Origin: Adiantum capillus-veneris
Taxonomy: Eukaryota > Streptophyta > Polypodiopsida > Polypodiales > Pteridaceae
Length of the DNA: 64,000 nucleotides
Assembly: GCA_014529385.2 (NCBI GenBank)
Contig: CM043945.1
Coordinates: 142,580,241 to 142,644,240 of the forward strand
Reading direction: 5' to 3'
Below, piece after piece: positions 55,323-64,000 of this stretch; position 1 is the stretch's first letter; the number at the start of each line of letters is the position of its first letter. The notes beneath the pieces are model-generated. The model was not told the origin of the DNA and made no database searches. It saw only the letters and a list, made by a program, of their open reading frames with translations. The translations under genes and the position numbers were made by a program.

Positions 55323-56590
55323 CTATATTGTGTCAACCATCCTCTTCCACTGTCGCTTTAGCTTAGGCACCATCTCTATAAGCTGCCCAAAAGTAAAATC
55401 TTCTTTCCTGCCTGCCAGATCCTGCTTTAAGTCATAGCTTAATTGCCCATCCTCTAGTGGAAAATCTAAAATATGAAACTTGCGACGATCCCTCCTTTTC
55501 CTCTTGGCCTTGACATCCTCGCCTTCATGGCTCTTTCCCTTCTTCTTACTAGGACCTGGGGCACTTTTTCCTTCCTTGTCCTCTGTGGTCCTCTTCCCAA
55601 TACGCATCACTAATATATCCTCCAGCTTTTCTACCTTCTCCAAGGTGACCACACTTATCACTTTTGTCTTTCCCTTTTCCTCTTGGGTTAATCCATTGGT
55701 TCCTTCCTCTCCCTTAATTTCGATGCCATAATCATTTGACCTAGTTATCACCTGTCTTGGCAATGCATACATGTCTCCCCCCATCCTTGGTGGCTTATCA
55801 CATTGCAGGCTGATGTGTCCCAACTCTCCACAATTATAACATGTGGTTGTCTGCCTCCAGACCTACCATTGATTTGTCCAACACCATTCCTGTGCCTTTC
55901 TTCACCTCCTGGCTGATTTGCAAACCTCCCTCGACCTCGATTATTTCCCACATTACCTAACATATTTAAGCTGAGATTCTTCATTAAATCTACCACTTGC
56001 CTTAGGCCATCATCTTGCATTGTTGTAGTGACCACTGCTAGCATAACTTGAGGAGTAACAAGAACCACGGGTTCATGATGAACCCCTGGCATCCGACCTT
56101 GTAAAGAGTCCATAGACTGAAACTCAAGCCTCCTGGGCAAAGACTCCACCCCTAGTTGGCTCATTTTCTTCAACTTCCACTATTTGTTCCTTGCCACCTC
56201 CAATGCATCTTCATATGTTCTAGGCTTCTTTAGCCCACTCTCCAACGTATGATCTCCCAAAGACCAGCCAAGAATCTGTCCTTCTTCATCATGTCAGGTG
56301 GGGGTACTTGTGGTGCTAAGGCCTTGCATATCCGCTCCCATGCCAATGAAAACTTACGTATGTACGCATCTACTGGCTCACCTTCCTTTTGTACCGAATG
56401 TTGTACTTCTTGCCACACTTTTTTGGGATCTTTTGTCTTCACAAACTCCACTTCCAATCCATGCCTTAAATTGTCCCAACTCAATCTTACAGGTGGATCA
56501 GCCACACGCAACTCCTCTTCAAATGCTTTGGACCAAAACTCGTGCATCACTCTTCAAACAAATCTGGAGAAGACGTAACATCTATGCCGG
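55323..56590 (-). pseudogene. Gag, C-terminal and middle parts (GYP3)
   Basis: Three frames. 56550-56230 is the capsid region (KTKDPKKVWQEVQHSVQKEG, AYIRKFSLAWERICKAL). 56173-55748 includes a Gly/Arg/Asn-rich stretch and a zinc-knuckle remnant (VESWDTSACNVISHQ in this frame; the other frame reads MGHISLQC). 55823-55323 is a Lys/Glu-rich region ending HILDFPLEDGQLSYDLKQDL, similar to INLQDFPLGHGMAPYNLLED in TAT1. Frameshifts separate them. Confidence 0.78.
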
Positions 56591-56600
56591 GTCATGTACA

Positions 56601-57048
56601 TTAGGGAAAATTTGGACTCACAAAAGGGCCTTATAAGGAGTTTGACTTCCTCTCTCATGTCCAAAACGGGCATGTGGTAAAATTTTTGCAAATCAACTCT
56701 AAACTTGGCAAAGATTTGACAGTTAGAATCTAATCTTCAAGCTCTTTCTATTGATATAAAGCACGCCACGATATTCCTCATATTTTGAAAGATTTTATTT
56801 TTGATTCACTAGATTCTAGACGGAGTTGTCACATCACAAGAGAATCAAAAATAGAATCTTTCAAAATATGAGGAATCTCACGGCGTGCTATATATCAATA
56901 GAAAGAGCTTGAAGAGTAGATTCTAGCTGTCAAATCTTTCCCAAGTTTAGAGCTGATTTGCAAAAAAATTACCGCACGCCCGTTTTGGACATGATAGAGG
57001 AAGTCAAACTCCTTATAAGGCCCCTTTGTGAGTCCAAATTTTCCCTAA
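56601..57048. mobile_element. Foldback MITE in GYP3 gag
   Basis: 448 bp that is almost entirely one inverted repeat. The arms are 56601-56817 and 56842-57048, separated by about 24 bp. The outer ends read TTAGGGAAAATTTGG and its complement. It interrupts the gag frame between EKMEVACISNQ and the MLRLLQIC block. A 2-bp TA duplication is possible; the boundaries are uncertain by a few bases. It has no coding capacity. Confidence 0.88.
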
Positions 57049-57234
57049 TATCTGGTTGCTAATGCAGGCAACCTCCATCTTTTCCAAAAATTCTTCCACA
57101 TCTTCATCACTTCTTCCATGAAATTCCGGATAAGAGAAAGCTATGGCTACCCAAGTTACGATGCTTTGAGAACCCCTTCTAACACACTTGCAAGAATCTA
57201 AAACTTTTACTGACCCAATCCCCAAAAACTTCAA
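57049..57234 (-). pseudogene. Gag start (GYP3)
   Basis: A frame starting MKFLGIGSVKVLDSCKCVRR, then FSYPEFHGRSDEDVEEFLEK and MEVACISNQ, a usual gypsy gag opening (P-x-F-x-G). It ends at the MITE, whose sequence supplies the last codons before the stop. Confidence 0.8.
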
Positions 57235-58156
57235 TGGAGCTCAACTTTAGATAAGGACAAACACATGCACATCAAATGAGTTTCATAGTTAATCATTGGA
57301 ATTACAACAGGCAAAGGACATTCCAGTATCTCTCTTAATCTTCTTGGCCCGAACATAAAGACTATGTGCTGCTGGAAAAAAATCTTCCTGGACACATGAA
57401 CATTTATTTGGATTCTTTGTGCTAAATGAAAAGGAGTGAATTGAGGTCCATTTTGATCATCCATTAAAGCCAACCATGCAGCACCCAAGAAGGCACATCT
57501 GACTTATCCTCTGATTTTGCCAGAATTTCAGCAGCATAACAGCATAAATGGCTCAAAAGACCAAAAAACCATCCATCGCAACTTGGAAAAAATTTTGGCA
57601 GAGTTTTCCCAAAAGTAGAGCAGTAAGAACCCAAAATATAGAGTGTATATGTATGCATAATTTTCCAACAATAGAACCCGAGCATCAAGTAGTAATCACT
57701 AGTACATAGCCTATGGTGAGGTCATGAAAAGGGTGTTCCTGCCACCTGAATCACCAAAAGGATCTCACATTTGAGAATCCCCCAGATCAATAAAACCTCA
57801 TGCTATCGACCCTCTCATGAAATCTTATGCAAATCTCGTATAGTCAAGTCTCAGAAATGACTATCTTCCAGACCAAGTCTCACAAATGGCTAGGACTGCC
57901 AAATAAAACCAAATATGGCTCCACAAATGCGTACAATGGCAATATCCACAAGTAATGTACCATACAACACAATGCGCTCAAACAGGCGCCAAATGATTCA
58001 TACCCACAGCAACTGCAAGTGACTCCCACTTGCCAGTATATCACGCTACTCCAGCTACCTATACCTGTGTGAATCACCTTTACCTGTCCCTGTAATCTGT
58101 AACCTGTAATATGTAATCTGCAACATGTAATCCCGAATCTGAAGGTACTCGAAGAA
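57235..58156 (-). other. Untranslated leader of GYP3
   Basis: About 920 bp between primer site and gag. No gene is recognised. It contains a run of short near-repeats (58085-58135) built on CTGTAATCTGTAACCTG. Confidence 0.55.
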
Positions 58157-58176
58157 GATCCTCAGTGGGGGCGCCA
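58157..58176 (-). other. Probable primer-binding site of GYP3
   Basis: TGGCGCCCCCACTGAGGATC on the minus strand, six bases after the LTR end. It is one base different from the TAT1 site over 18 positions. Confidence 0.65.
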
Positions 58177-58182
58177 AAAGAA

Positions 58183-59035
58183 TGTGAGCAGGATGGAAAC
58201 ACACACAACGCCTCTATAATCACCCGACACACACTCTTGGGATGATACACACACACACACACACTATGGGGCACCACTCGGCTTACACAACCCACCGGCC
58301 GAGACAGGGAACACACCGATGGAGTGAGAGGAGAGAGACTATCCATTTGCCCACTCCACACAGAGACACACACACACACACACCCAAAAAACTCAGCTCA
58401 AAAGAGGATAATTACTAATTTTTAGATACAGTTGAGCTTGGGTCAACACCAATGTGGCAAATAGCTCACACAATATGGGTAAAATATGCCAGATACAAGC
58501 ACAAATTGGAGTAGAGGCTTCGCTCATAGGAGAAACTTACACAACCAAAATAGCAGAAAAATGGTGAGGAATTTGGCAAAATGGACAGCATCATCGTGTC
58601 CGGAACAGCCTAAAACCCCAGTCTACAATGTCAAAGTGCTCAAATCCGACCTCGGATGAGTAGTTTATGGCCAAAACAAGCTCCAAAAACAGCAAAAACT
58701 CAGTGCGGCTATTCCTCCTCTGCTCTCCACGTTTTGCTGGTCTTCTCTCGTGACGCCACTAGATGCCATCTGATGCACCTGCTTACCTCATGTTTTTGGC
58801 CCGTGGATGGCTTTCTCAAGAAGTTTTATGTGCTACCAACTCCTCATTATTATAAAGAAAACATACTGGTACTGATCATAGTGAAAATCGATGCACTATG
58901 TACATGATGTCCTACCTATACACATGTGGGCCCCACGTAACCACCTGCCTCTGGAAAATGGGAAATTATTTATTCGATGCACCATGCATGGGTATGTACA
59001 TATGCGCAATCCCTTCTTCCAAAAAACTCCTAACA
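58183..59035 (-). repeat. 5' LTR of GYP3
   Basis: 853 bp, TGTTAGGAGTTTTTTGG to GCTCACA. It shares its length with the TAT3 3' LTR (13190-14473) except for a missing middle block (around 13490-13780 of TAT3) and shorter dinucleotide tracts. Confidence 0.85.
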
Positions 59036-60340
59036 ATGGCACCCCATTGAATCCATAGCTTCATCTTTATCTTTGTCTTCACATCCTTTGATGGGCACAT
59101 CATCAAGAAACGGCATTGTGATTTGAGGTATGAGAACCTTGTTCATCCCATTCATCATATGTGCAACTGAGTTTGTTGCTCCTTGAGGTAAGGTACACAT
59201 CCTTACCAGTCCCAAAGGTGTTTTCATAGTTGTCAGATCTCTACTCTCAACATCTAGCTGAAATTGATCCTACCCTGAATAGAGATCTCCCATTGAGTAA
59301 ATTAACCTTCCTGCAAACGCCTCTGTAAATTCATCCACTATAGGTCATGTACCCACATTCCTGATGGTAACTTTGTTTACAGGTTGCATATCTTGTATGA
59401 ACCGCAAAGCTCCATTCTTCTTAGGCACAGTGAACCACCTGTTTGAATATGGCGCACAAGAAGGCTCCAAGATACCCATGCTAATCTTTTCATTGAGTAG
59501 TTCTATTAACTTTGGCAAATGTGCTTTCAAAACAGGAATTGGGCGTAAATTCCATGGTACATGAGGGATAGTGAAGATCACCATAGGTGCAACAACATTA
59601 GGATCAACACACCCTATCTCATGTGGCTGGAAAGTAAAAGCCTTACCATGGCTTAAAAGCATTTCTTTAAAACTCTTCTTCTGTTAAAACTCTTCACATC
59701 CAACTTATATCTCTTTTAGGGATTCTATTGTGAACTTGTGTCCAGTTCTTTTTGGATCCCTGAGACTCAGCTACAAAGAATATTGCTCTAGCTTTTTCTT
59801 GCAATCTGATGGTAAAGGTAAGGCCATTGGTCTCACTTTCTTTGCCACTATTTTGTACTTGGTCTCCACACGCACTTTCGGTCCTTCATTAGCATTGAAA
59901 TCTTTCCAATCTTCAAAAGCCTCAATCACATCATACATTTCCATAGAGCATACTTCCACAATGTGGGTTCCATCTTGCATGCTAGAATCCATTATAGCTT
60001 CAAGCTCAAGCATAGTATCTACATGAAAAACTTGTTCAAAGAAACCTGAAATGTATTCATTATCCTCTATGAAACCATTTTCTTTCATGTATTTATATAC
60101 ACTATATACATATTGTCGTGCACTTCTTCAAGATTCATAAAACATACTGACCCATGCTCTGTTAATCCCTGGAAACCTGTAGAAAAAGCTTCTTCTCGCT
60201 TTGGGTCAGGTGAGAATCTTTTCTTCTTGTACCATTGCAATCCCGCTTCACGATGGTACATGGCCAAAACCCCTTGTCTCCTTGTACTCTTTGAACTCTT
60301 TGTTCGCTTTTGGTAGAGGATACTCACAAAGACTATTGCG
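59036..60340 (-). pseudogene. Reverse transcriptase with upstream spacer (FGY-c)
   Basis: Frames at 60327-60085 and 60088-59771 (spacer with VETKYKIVAKKVRPMALPL), 59662-59345 (HEIGCVDPNVVAPMVIFTIP, PWNLRPIPVLKAHLPKLIEL, WFTVPKKNGALRFIQDMQPV) and 59227-59036 (MKTPLGLVRMCTLPQGATNS, MPFLDDVPIKGC with the Asp pair). One stop and small gaps separate them. Confidence 0.85.
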
Positions 60341-60382
60341 GTTCCTCTCGTGATTCACACACACAGTCAAAAATTGCAAAAC

Positions 60383-61126
60383 TCACTTCTCATCTCTGCT
60401 CTTTACCCTAGCATAAGCAGAACCGTCATCCAAGACCTTTGTTTCCATGCAAATGGTTGTGATGTATGGCTGCCCAAGGATAAGAGAATAGGTAGACATC
60501 TCCTGCACAAAGAAAATTTGCTCATCCTTCACATTACCAATCGTCACTTTCACATTTGGACAAGCCCCATACAGCTCTTCTGATGAGTTATTTGTAGATC
60601 TAATCATCCACCCATGGTCTCTGTCTATCAACCACGTAAACTCAACTTTGCTATTCAAAATCCTTTCCTCCAATACCTGCTTTAAGTTTGTGGTAGCTTC
60701 AATGTCAGATTGTAGTTTGTATGCAGGGCCTTTTGCTTTAGCTTTTCCTTGCTCTTTCTTCTTCCCTATAGATGCCTCCTCCATAGGAATCTCAGGAGGA
60801 GGAGGCACATGTGGTGGAGCCTCATAAGAAGGTCCTGGATCCTTTCTTCCACCAACTCTTGTAACCCTCTTTGAAGTAGAAGGACTTGCATCTCCATTCT
60901 CCCGTATGCGCTTCTCTTCCACAATTGCTTCATTGTTATAGCATTTTGCAAGATAGGCATGCACTGATAAAGAGTCCACAGGGTCATCCCAACCTGTTGT
61001 ATGGCGTATGCAATCACCAACTTCATGTAATACCTGTTTAGTTACCTTCCCTTTTTTGATTGAGGCTACTGCATATGGCCACAAGCTATCAACCTCCTCA
61101 AAATCATCTGGAGTATACTTTAACAC
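60383..61126 (-). pseudogene. Protease region (FGY-c)
   Basis: A 247-codon frame. The N-terminal part is a gag-protease spacer with DDPVDSLSVHAYLAKCYNNE and a Pro/Lys-rich stretch. The protease-like core reads VEFTWLIDRDHGWMIRSTNN (the usual DTG/DSG is not obvious), VKVTIGNVKDEQIFFVQEMS, and TYSLILGQPYITTICMETKV. The ILGQPYIT...METKVLDDG context is what I associate with fungal gypsy proteases. Confidence 0.75.
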
Positions 61127-61166
61127 TTTCTTTGTAATTAGCTCTATCGTTTCTCCCTAGGTAGCA

Positions 61167-61620
61167 GCCTCCACTACAGAAATAGCATGACGAGGTACCA
61201 TATCCTCCACTAACTTCCGCATACCTCCTTTTCCAAAGTTAGTTCCTAATGGAATACCTGTCTCCCACAGATGGATCTTGCTATCCTTAAAAAACACAAG
61301 ATCTCTTTTTAAGGCATCACTAAAGCTATCACAATCCCTTCTGCCATGGTCTGTGCCATCGCACCATATGCATCTGTGCACAAATCCTTCTTTGCCTCCA
61401 CTGCAGAAATAGCATGACTAGGTACCATATCCTCCACTAACTTTCGCATATCTCCTTTTCCAAAGTTAGTTCCTAATGGCATATCTGTATCCCACAGATG
61501 GATCTTGCTATCCTTAAAAAACACAAGATCTCTTTTTAAGGCATCACTAAAGCTATCACAATCCCTTCTGCCATGGTCTGTGCCATCGCACCATATGCAT
61601 CTGTGCACAAATCCTTCTTT
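61167..61620. repeat. 227-bp tandem duplication over the zinc-knuckle region (FGY-c)
   Basis: GCCTCCACTACAGAAATAGC at 61167 recurs as GCCTCCACTGCAGAAATAGC at 61394, and the two units are nearly identical. Each unit encodes CIWCDGTDHGRRDC (CCHC). 227 is not a multiple of three, so the copies lie in different frames. Confidence 0.9.
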
Positions 61621-62459
61621 GCTTTGGGATTTTTGTCCAGCAGCAGGTTGTCCTTTGTTTTCAAGCCTTATTAGCTTTAACTTCATTTATCGCATGCCCT
61701 TAACAAGCTCATCAAGCATTGAATTATCACCTTTTGGACTCACAACAATAGGCTTTGGTGGGATCTCTGACGTGCTAGGAGGAAAGGTAGTACCATTCAC
61801 CACCATCTTGTCCCTATGACATTGCCTCTTAGCAAGCAATGAGACTGCGTCTTCAACCTCTTTCCACTTAGCCTTTAGACCTTGTTCTGTATTCTTGTCT
61901 TCAAGGAGTAGCTCTATCTTTTCTTGGAGCTCATGACCTGCAGCTTGAAGGAACAATTCGGTCTTTTCACTATCCAAAGTAGCCCACTTTGTTCCTGATA
62001 GTTGAGCATAGCGCCGCTCAAACTCTCTCAATAGTTCGGTGATGGAAAGTCCTTCTTTTGGCTTTGCAACCCATTCCAAGAAGGTTCTTTTTGTAACACT
62101 TTTAGAGTCCTCCATGAATTATTCCTCCTTTAGGGCTAATTTGAATTGCTCCTAGCCTTCTCCATGCTCGTCCCTGATTCCCCTTACATGGTCTCTAATC
62201 TCAGGGACCACAACAAGCTCAAAGATACAAATCATGTCCACCTCTGGAACCCGTTGTAGCTCCATCTCCTTTACATAACCTTTGTGATATCTTTCCCTTC
62301 AAATTGGTCCATTTTGTTCACAATAGCTTGAAGGGCTTTTGTTGCTGACACCTCCCTTCTTTCTGCAGCTTGTTGTTGTTGCATAAACATGGCAAATGCT
62401 TGAAACATTTGCAATGTGCCTTGATCAAAATGCATGCCTTGTTGATCTTGTTGATCCAT
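61621..62459 (-). pseudogene. Gag (FGY-c)
   Basis: Starts MDQQDQQGMHFDQGTLQMFQ at 62459 (Gln-rich). A frame change near 62270-62120 is followed by an open 142-codon frame: MEDSKSVTKRTFLEWVAKPK, LLREFERRYAQLSGTKWATL, LELLLEDKN-like helix. A TAA then sits in frame ahead of MKLKLIRLENKGQPAAGQ and the zinc knuckle. Confidence 0.82.
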
Positions 62460-62520
62460 ATCTTTAATTAATTGTAGTTAAAAATTTCAAAACAATTTTT
62501 TGAACCCCCACCCAAGCTGC

Positions 62521-62538
62521 TTCGTGTCGGGTCCACCA
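62521..62538 (-). other. Probable primer-binding site of FGY-c
   Basis: TGGTGGACCCGACACGAA, four bases after the LTR end (CGACA). It is positionally equivalent to the FGY-b site. Confidence 0.55.
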
Positions 62539-62542
62539 GAAA

Positions 62543-62930
62543 TGTCGAAATGTGTGCGGTCTAGTTGGGAAGGTACAAAACCTCTGGCTGTGAGAGTGCA
62601 CAATGAGAGTCACAAACACTTTGTGAAAAATCATTTGTGGAGAATCACCAACCCTCTTTCTAAGGGTGACAAAAAATCTAAGAGCATTCGTGGCAGCAAA
62701 GTCACAAACCCTCTTTCCTATCATGCTTGGAGTCTGCTTGTTTTTGTAGTCGAGATTATGATGAGAGGATCACCAAATCACATTCAATTTCACTTTAAAA
62801 GACCATTTAAAAACACTAACGTTTCAGCCATAAAATCTCAATGTTCATACAAACACAATTCTCAATCAAAACCCAAACCTCTTTCATGGTATCATGTAGC
62901 CTCGCCCCCAATTACATAGTCGTAACATCA
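62543..62930 (-). repeat. Partial 5' LTR of FGY-c
   Basis: The 3' portion of the LTR, recognised by ATGTAGCCTCGCCCCCAATT, which also occurs in the FGY-a LTR (16705-16730). It is cut at 62930 by COP1b. Confidence 0.7.
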
Positions 62931-63669
62931 TGTTAGGAAATAAGACGTAGCTAAATAGATTTTTGAGTAGATTACTTAATGGAGAGAGATAGATTTCACA
63001 CACAAGAGATTATAGAGTAGAGAGAGAGAGAGAGAGAGTACACACGATATACATGGTTCACCCAATGTGGGCTACGTCCACGGGAAAGCAGCCACTCAAT
63101 GGCTTTAGCACTTCAAAAGAAGAAGTAGTTTACAAAGGGATTAAACCCTTGATAGATCTCCTGCCTTGCTTCACTCTCACCACCTCACACTCACCTTGTT
63201 GCATCAACTTCACACTATGAAATGTGTGTAGAAATGGCCTCCTTTTATAGGCCAAAAGGGCTGCCCTCTCTTATGAGAGACAGCCATGTGTAGCCGCCCT
63301 TGTGCGAATAAGTCCAAATTGGACCCTCCAATTCGCCCATGTGTGGCCGCCCTTGAGAAGACAAGTCCGCTTTTGAATTCAACCACCGGCCACCGGCCAT
63401 TGACTACCGGCCACCGACCAACCGATCGGTTGTTTTCCGACCACTTTCCGGCCGCCGTCCGGCCATAATATTCCGGCGGAAAAAAAAGTCTCGGGGGCCT
63501 CCGCCCCCGAGGCCTTTAAAGTTGCCCCTGATTCTTGTCTGTGAAAATTTTGGTTTTCGGTGAGTGATTTTCCTTCACGCACGATGGCTTCTCCTCATAA
63601 TGGGGGCCTTACAAATGTGCGCTTTTACCACAGAAAATTACAAGGGTAAATCAGGCTCCATACTTAACA
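62931..63669 (-). repeat. 3' LTR of COP1b
   Basis: TGTTAGGAAATAAGACG to TACTTAACA, very similar to 3950-4729 with a shorter CCGGCCA array. The minus-strand TATAAAA is at 63249-63243. Confidence 0.93.
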
Positions 63670-63729
63670 ATCTTCCACTTGGAGACTGATCTCCAAACCA
63701 AACCTGTCACTGCTTTCCATTCTGGCTTC

Positions 63730-64000
63730 TTATCCTTGAATGCCGATTGAAGATGAGCAAAAGCTCAACTTCTCCTTGTTGACCACCTTTGTAAACATGT
63801 CTGCAGGATTTTCACTTGTATGCACCTTTCCTAGCTTTAGTTGTCCCTCTTCCAAAAGAGTGCGTATGAAGTGATATCTCACCTCAATGTGCTTTGTCCT
63901 TGAATGAAAGGCTGAGTTCTTCGCAAGATGGATAGCGCTTTGGCTATCACTGTACAAGACACAATTGTCTTGTTTGAATCCAAGCTCTTCTAAGAATCTG
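63730..64000 (-). CDS. Copia RNase H C-terminal part (COP1b, partial)
   Basis: Encodes YSDSQSAIHLAKNSAFHSRT, HIEVRYHFIRTLLEEGQLKL and NPADMFTKVVNKEKLSF. It is nearly identical to the end of the COP1a protein but keeps the catalytic Asp (YSDSQ) that COP1a has lost. The frame continues past the window edge. Confidence 0.88.
   Translation of the reverse strand, partial: RFLEELGFKQDNCVLYSDSQSAIHLAKNSAFHSRTKHIEVRYHFIRTLLEEGQLKLGKVHTSENPADMFTKVVNKEKLSFCSSSIGIQG

Larger units (their letters stand above)
54222..59035 (-). mobile_element. Ty3/gypsy element GYP3, 5' half
   Basis: Minus strand: LTR (59035-58183), primer site, about 900-bp leader, gag (split by a MITE), zinc-knuckle region, protease, and the first part of RT. 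It stops at about 54222 against plus-strand GYP8. Its LTR matches the TAT3 3' LTR, so both come from one family. It is inserted in the RT of FGY-c at 59036. Confidence 0.85.
59036..62930 (-). mobile_element. Ty3/gypsy element FGY-c, 5' half
   Basis: Minus strand: partial LTR (62930-62543, cut by COP1b), primer site, gag, duplicated zinc-knuckle segment, protease, and RT until GYP3 interrupts it at 59035. It is the most informative copy of the FGY family for gag and protease. Confidence 0.85.
62931..64000 (-). mobile_element. Ty1/copia element COP1b, 3' end (runs off window)
   Basis: A sister of COP1a: a 739-bp 3' LTR, a polypurine tract (AAGTGGAAGAT) and the start of the RNase H coding region. 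It is inserted in the LTR of FGY-c. The last five host bases are CATCA (62926-62930); the matching copy would lie beyond the window. Confidence 0.92.

Overview
This is an intergenic stretch of a land-plant nuclear genome made almost entirely of nested transposable elements. Evidence for a plant nucleus: Ty1/copia elements with initiator-Met-type primer sites, Tat-type Ty3/gypsy elements with two RNase H domains, a BED/DUF659/dimerisation-type hAT transposase, plant-style MITEs and many long (CT)n, (GT)n and (GA)n tracts. No host housekeeping gene, tRNA, rRNA or CRISPR array is recognisable. I cannot name the species; a large, repeat-rich genome (fern, lycophyte, bryophyte or gymnosperm) would fit.

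Layout (my labels). 1-7945: minus-strand Tat element TAT2 (3' LTR, integrase, RNase H, RT), split by copia element COP1a (3950-7009, 5-bp duplication GGTAG). 7945-14473: plus-strand gypsy TAT3 (RNase H, integrase, 3' LTR), split by a 3'-truncated copia COP3 (9376-12586). 14474-16523: unassigned. 16524-31204: minus-strand gypsy FGY-a, split by the near-complete 11.4-kb Tat element TAT1 (18596-29972, two 2.7-kb LTRs) and by a small MITE (30730-31016). 31455-50847: plus-strand gypsy FGY-b with both LTRs, split in gag by an 8-kb hAT transposon (33355-41398) and in integrase by a complete copia COP2 (43917-49021). 51733-54213: plus-strand gypsy fragment GYP8. 54222-59035: minus-strand 5' half of a gypsy (GYP3) whose LTR matches that of TAT3, with a foldback MITE in gag. 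59036-62930: minus-strand FGY-c, interrupted by GYP3 in RT and by COP1b (62931 to the window end) in its LTR.

The most interesting item is the hAT element. It has CAGGG-type inverted termini, an 8-bp target duplication (AATGAAAG/AATGCAAG) that cleanly splits a gag reading frame, and its own 768-codon transposase on the minus strand. On the plus strand it carries two non-transposase genes: a serine/threonine-type protein kinase and a coiled-coil RING-H2 protein. Each end has its own large tandem-repeat array, GC-rich CCCGCC-like subterminal motifs and an inward-facing TATA box. A near-perfect palindrome lies where the two transcription units converge. All three genes in this copy carry nonsense or frameshift lesions, so any working system would have to be sought in sister copies.

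A second point of note is the FGY family (three copies). Its RT, protease and integrase motifs look to me like Ty3/gypsy lineages of basidiomycete fungi rather than the usual plant clades. This rests on remembered family motifs, not on a search.
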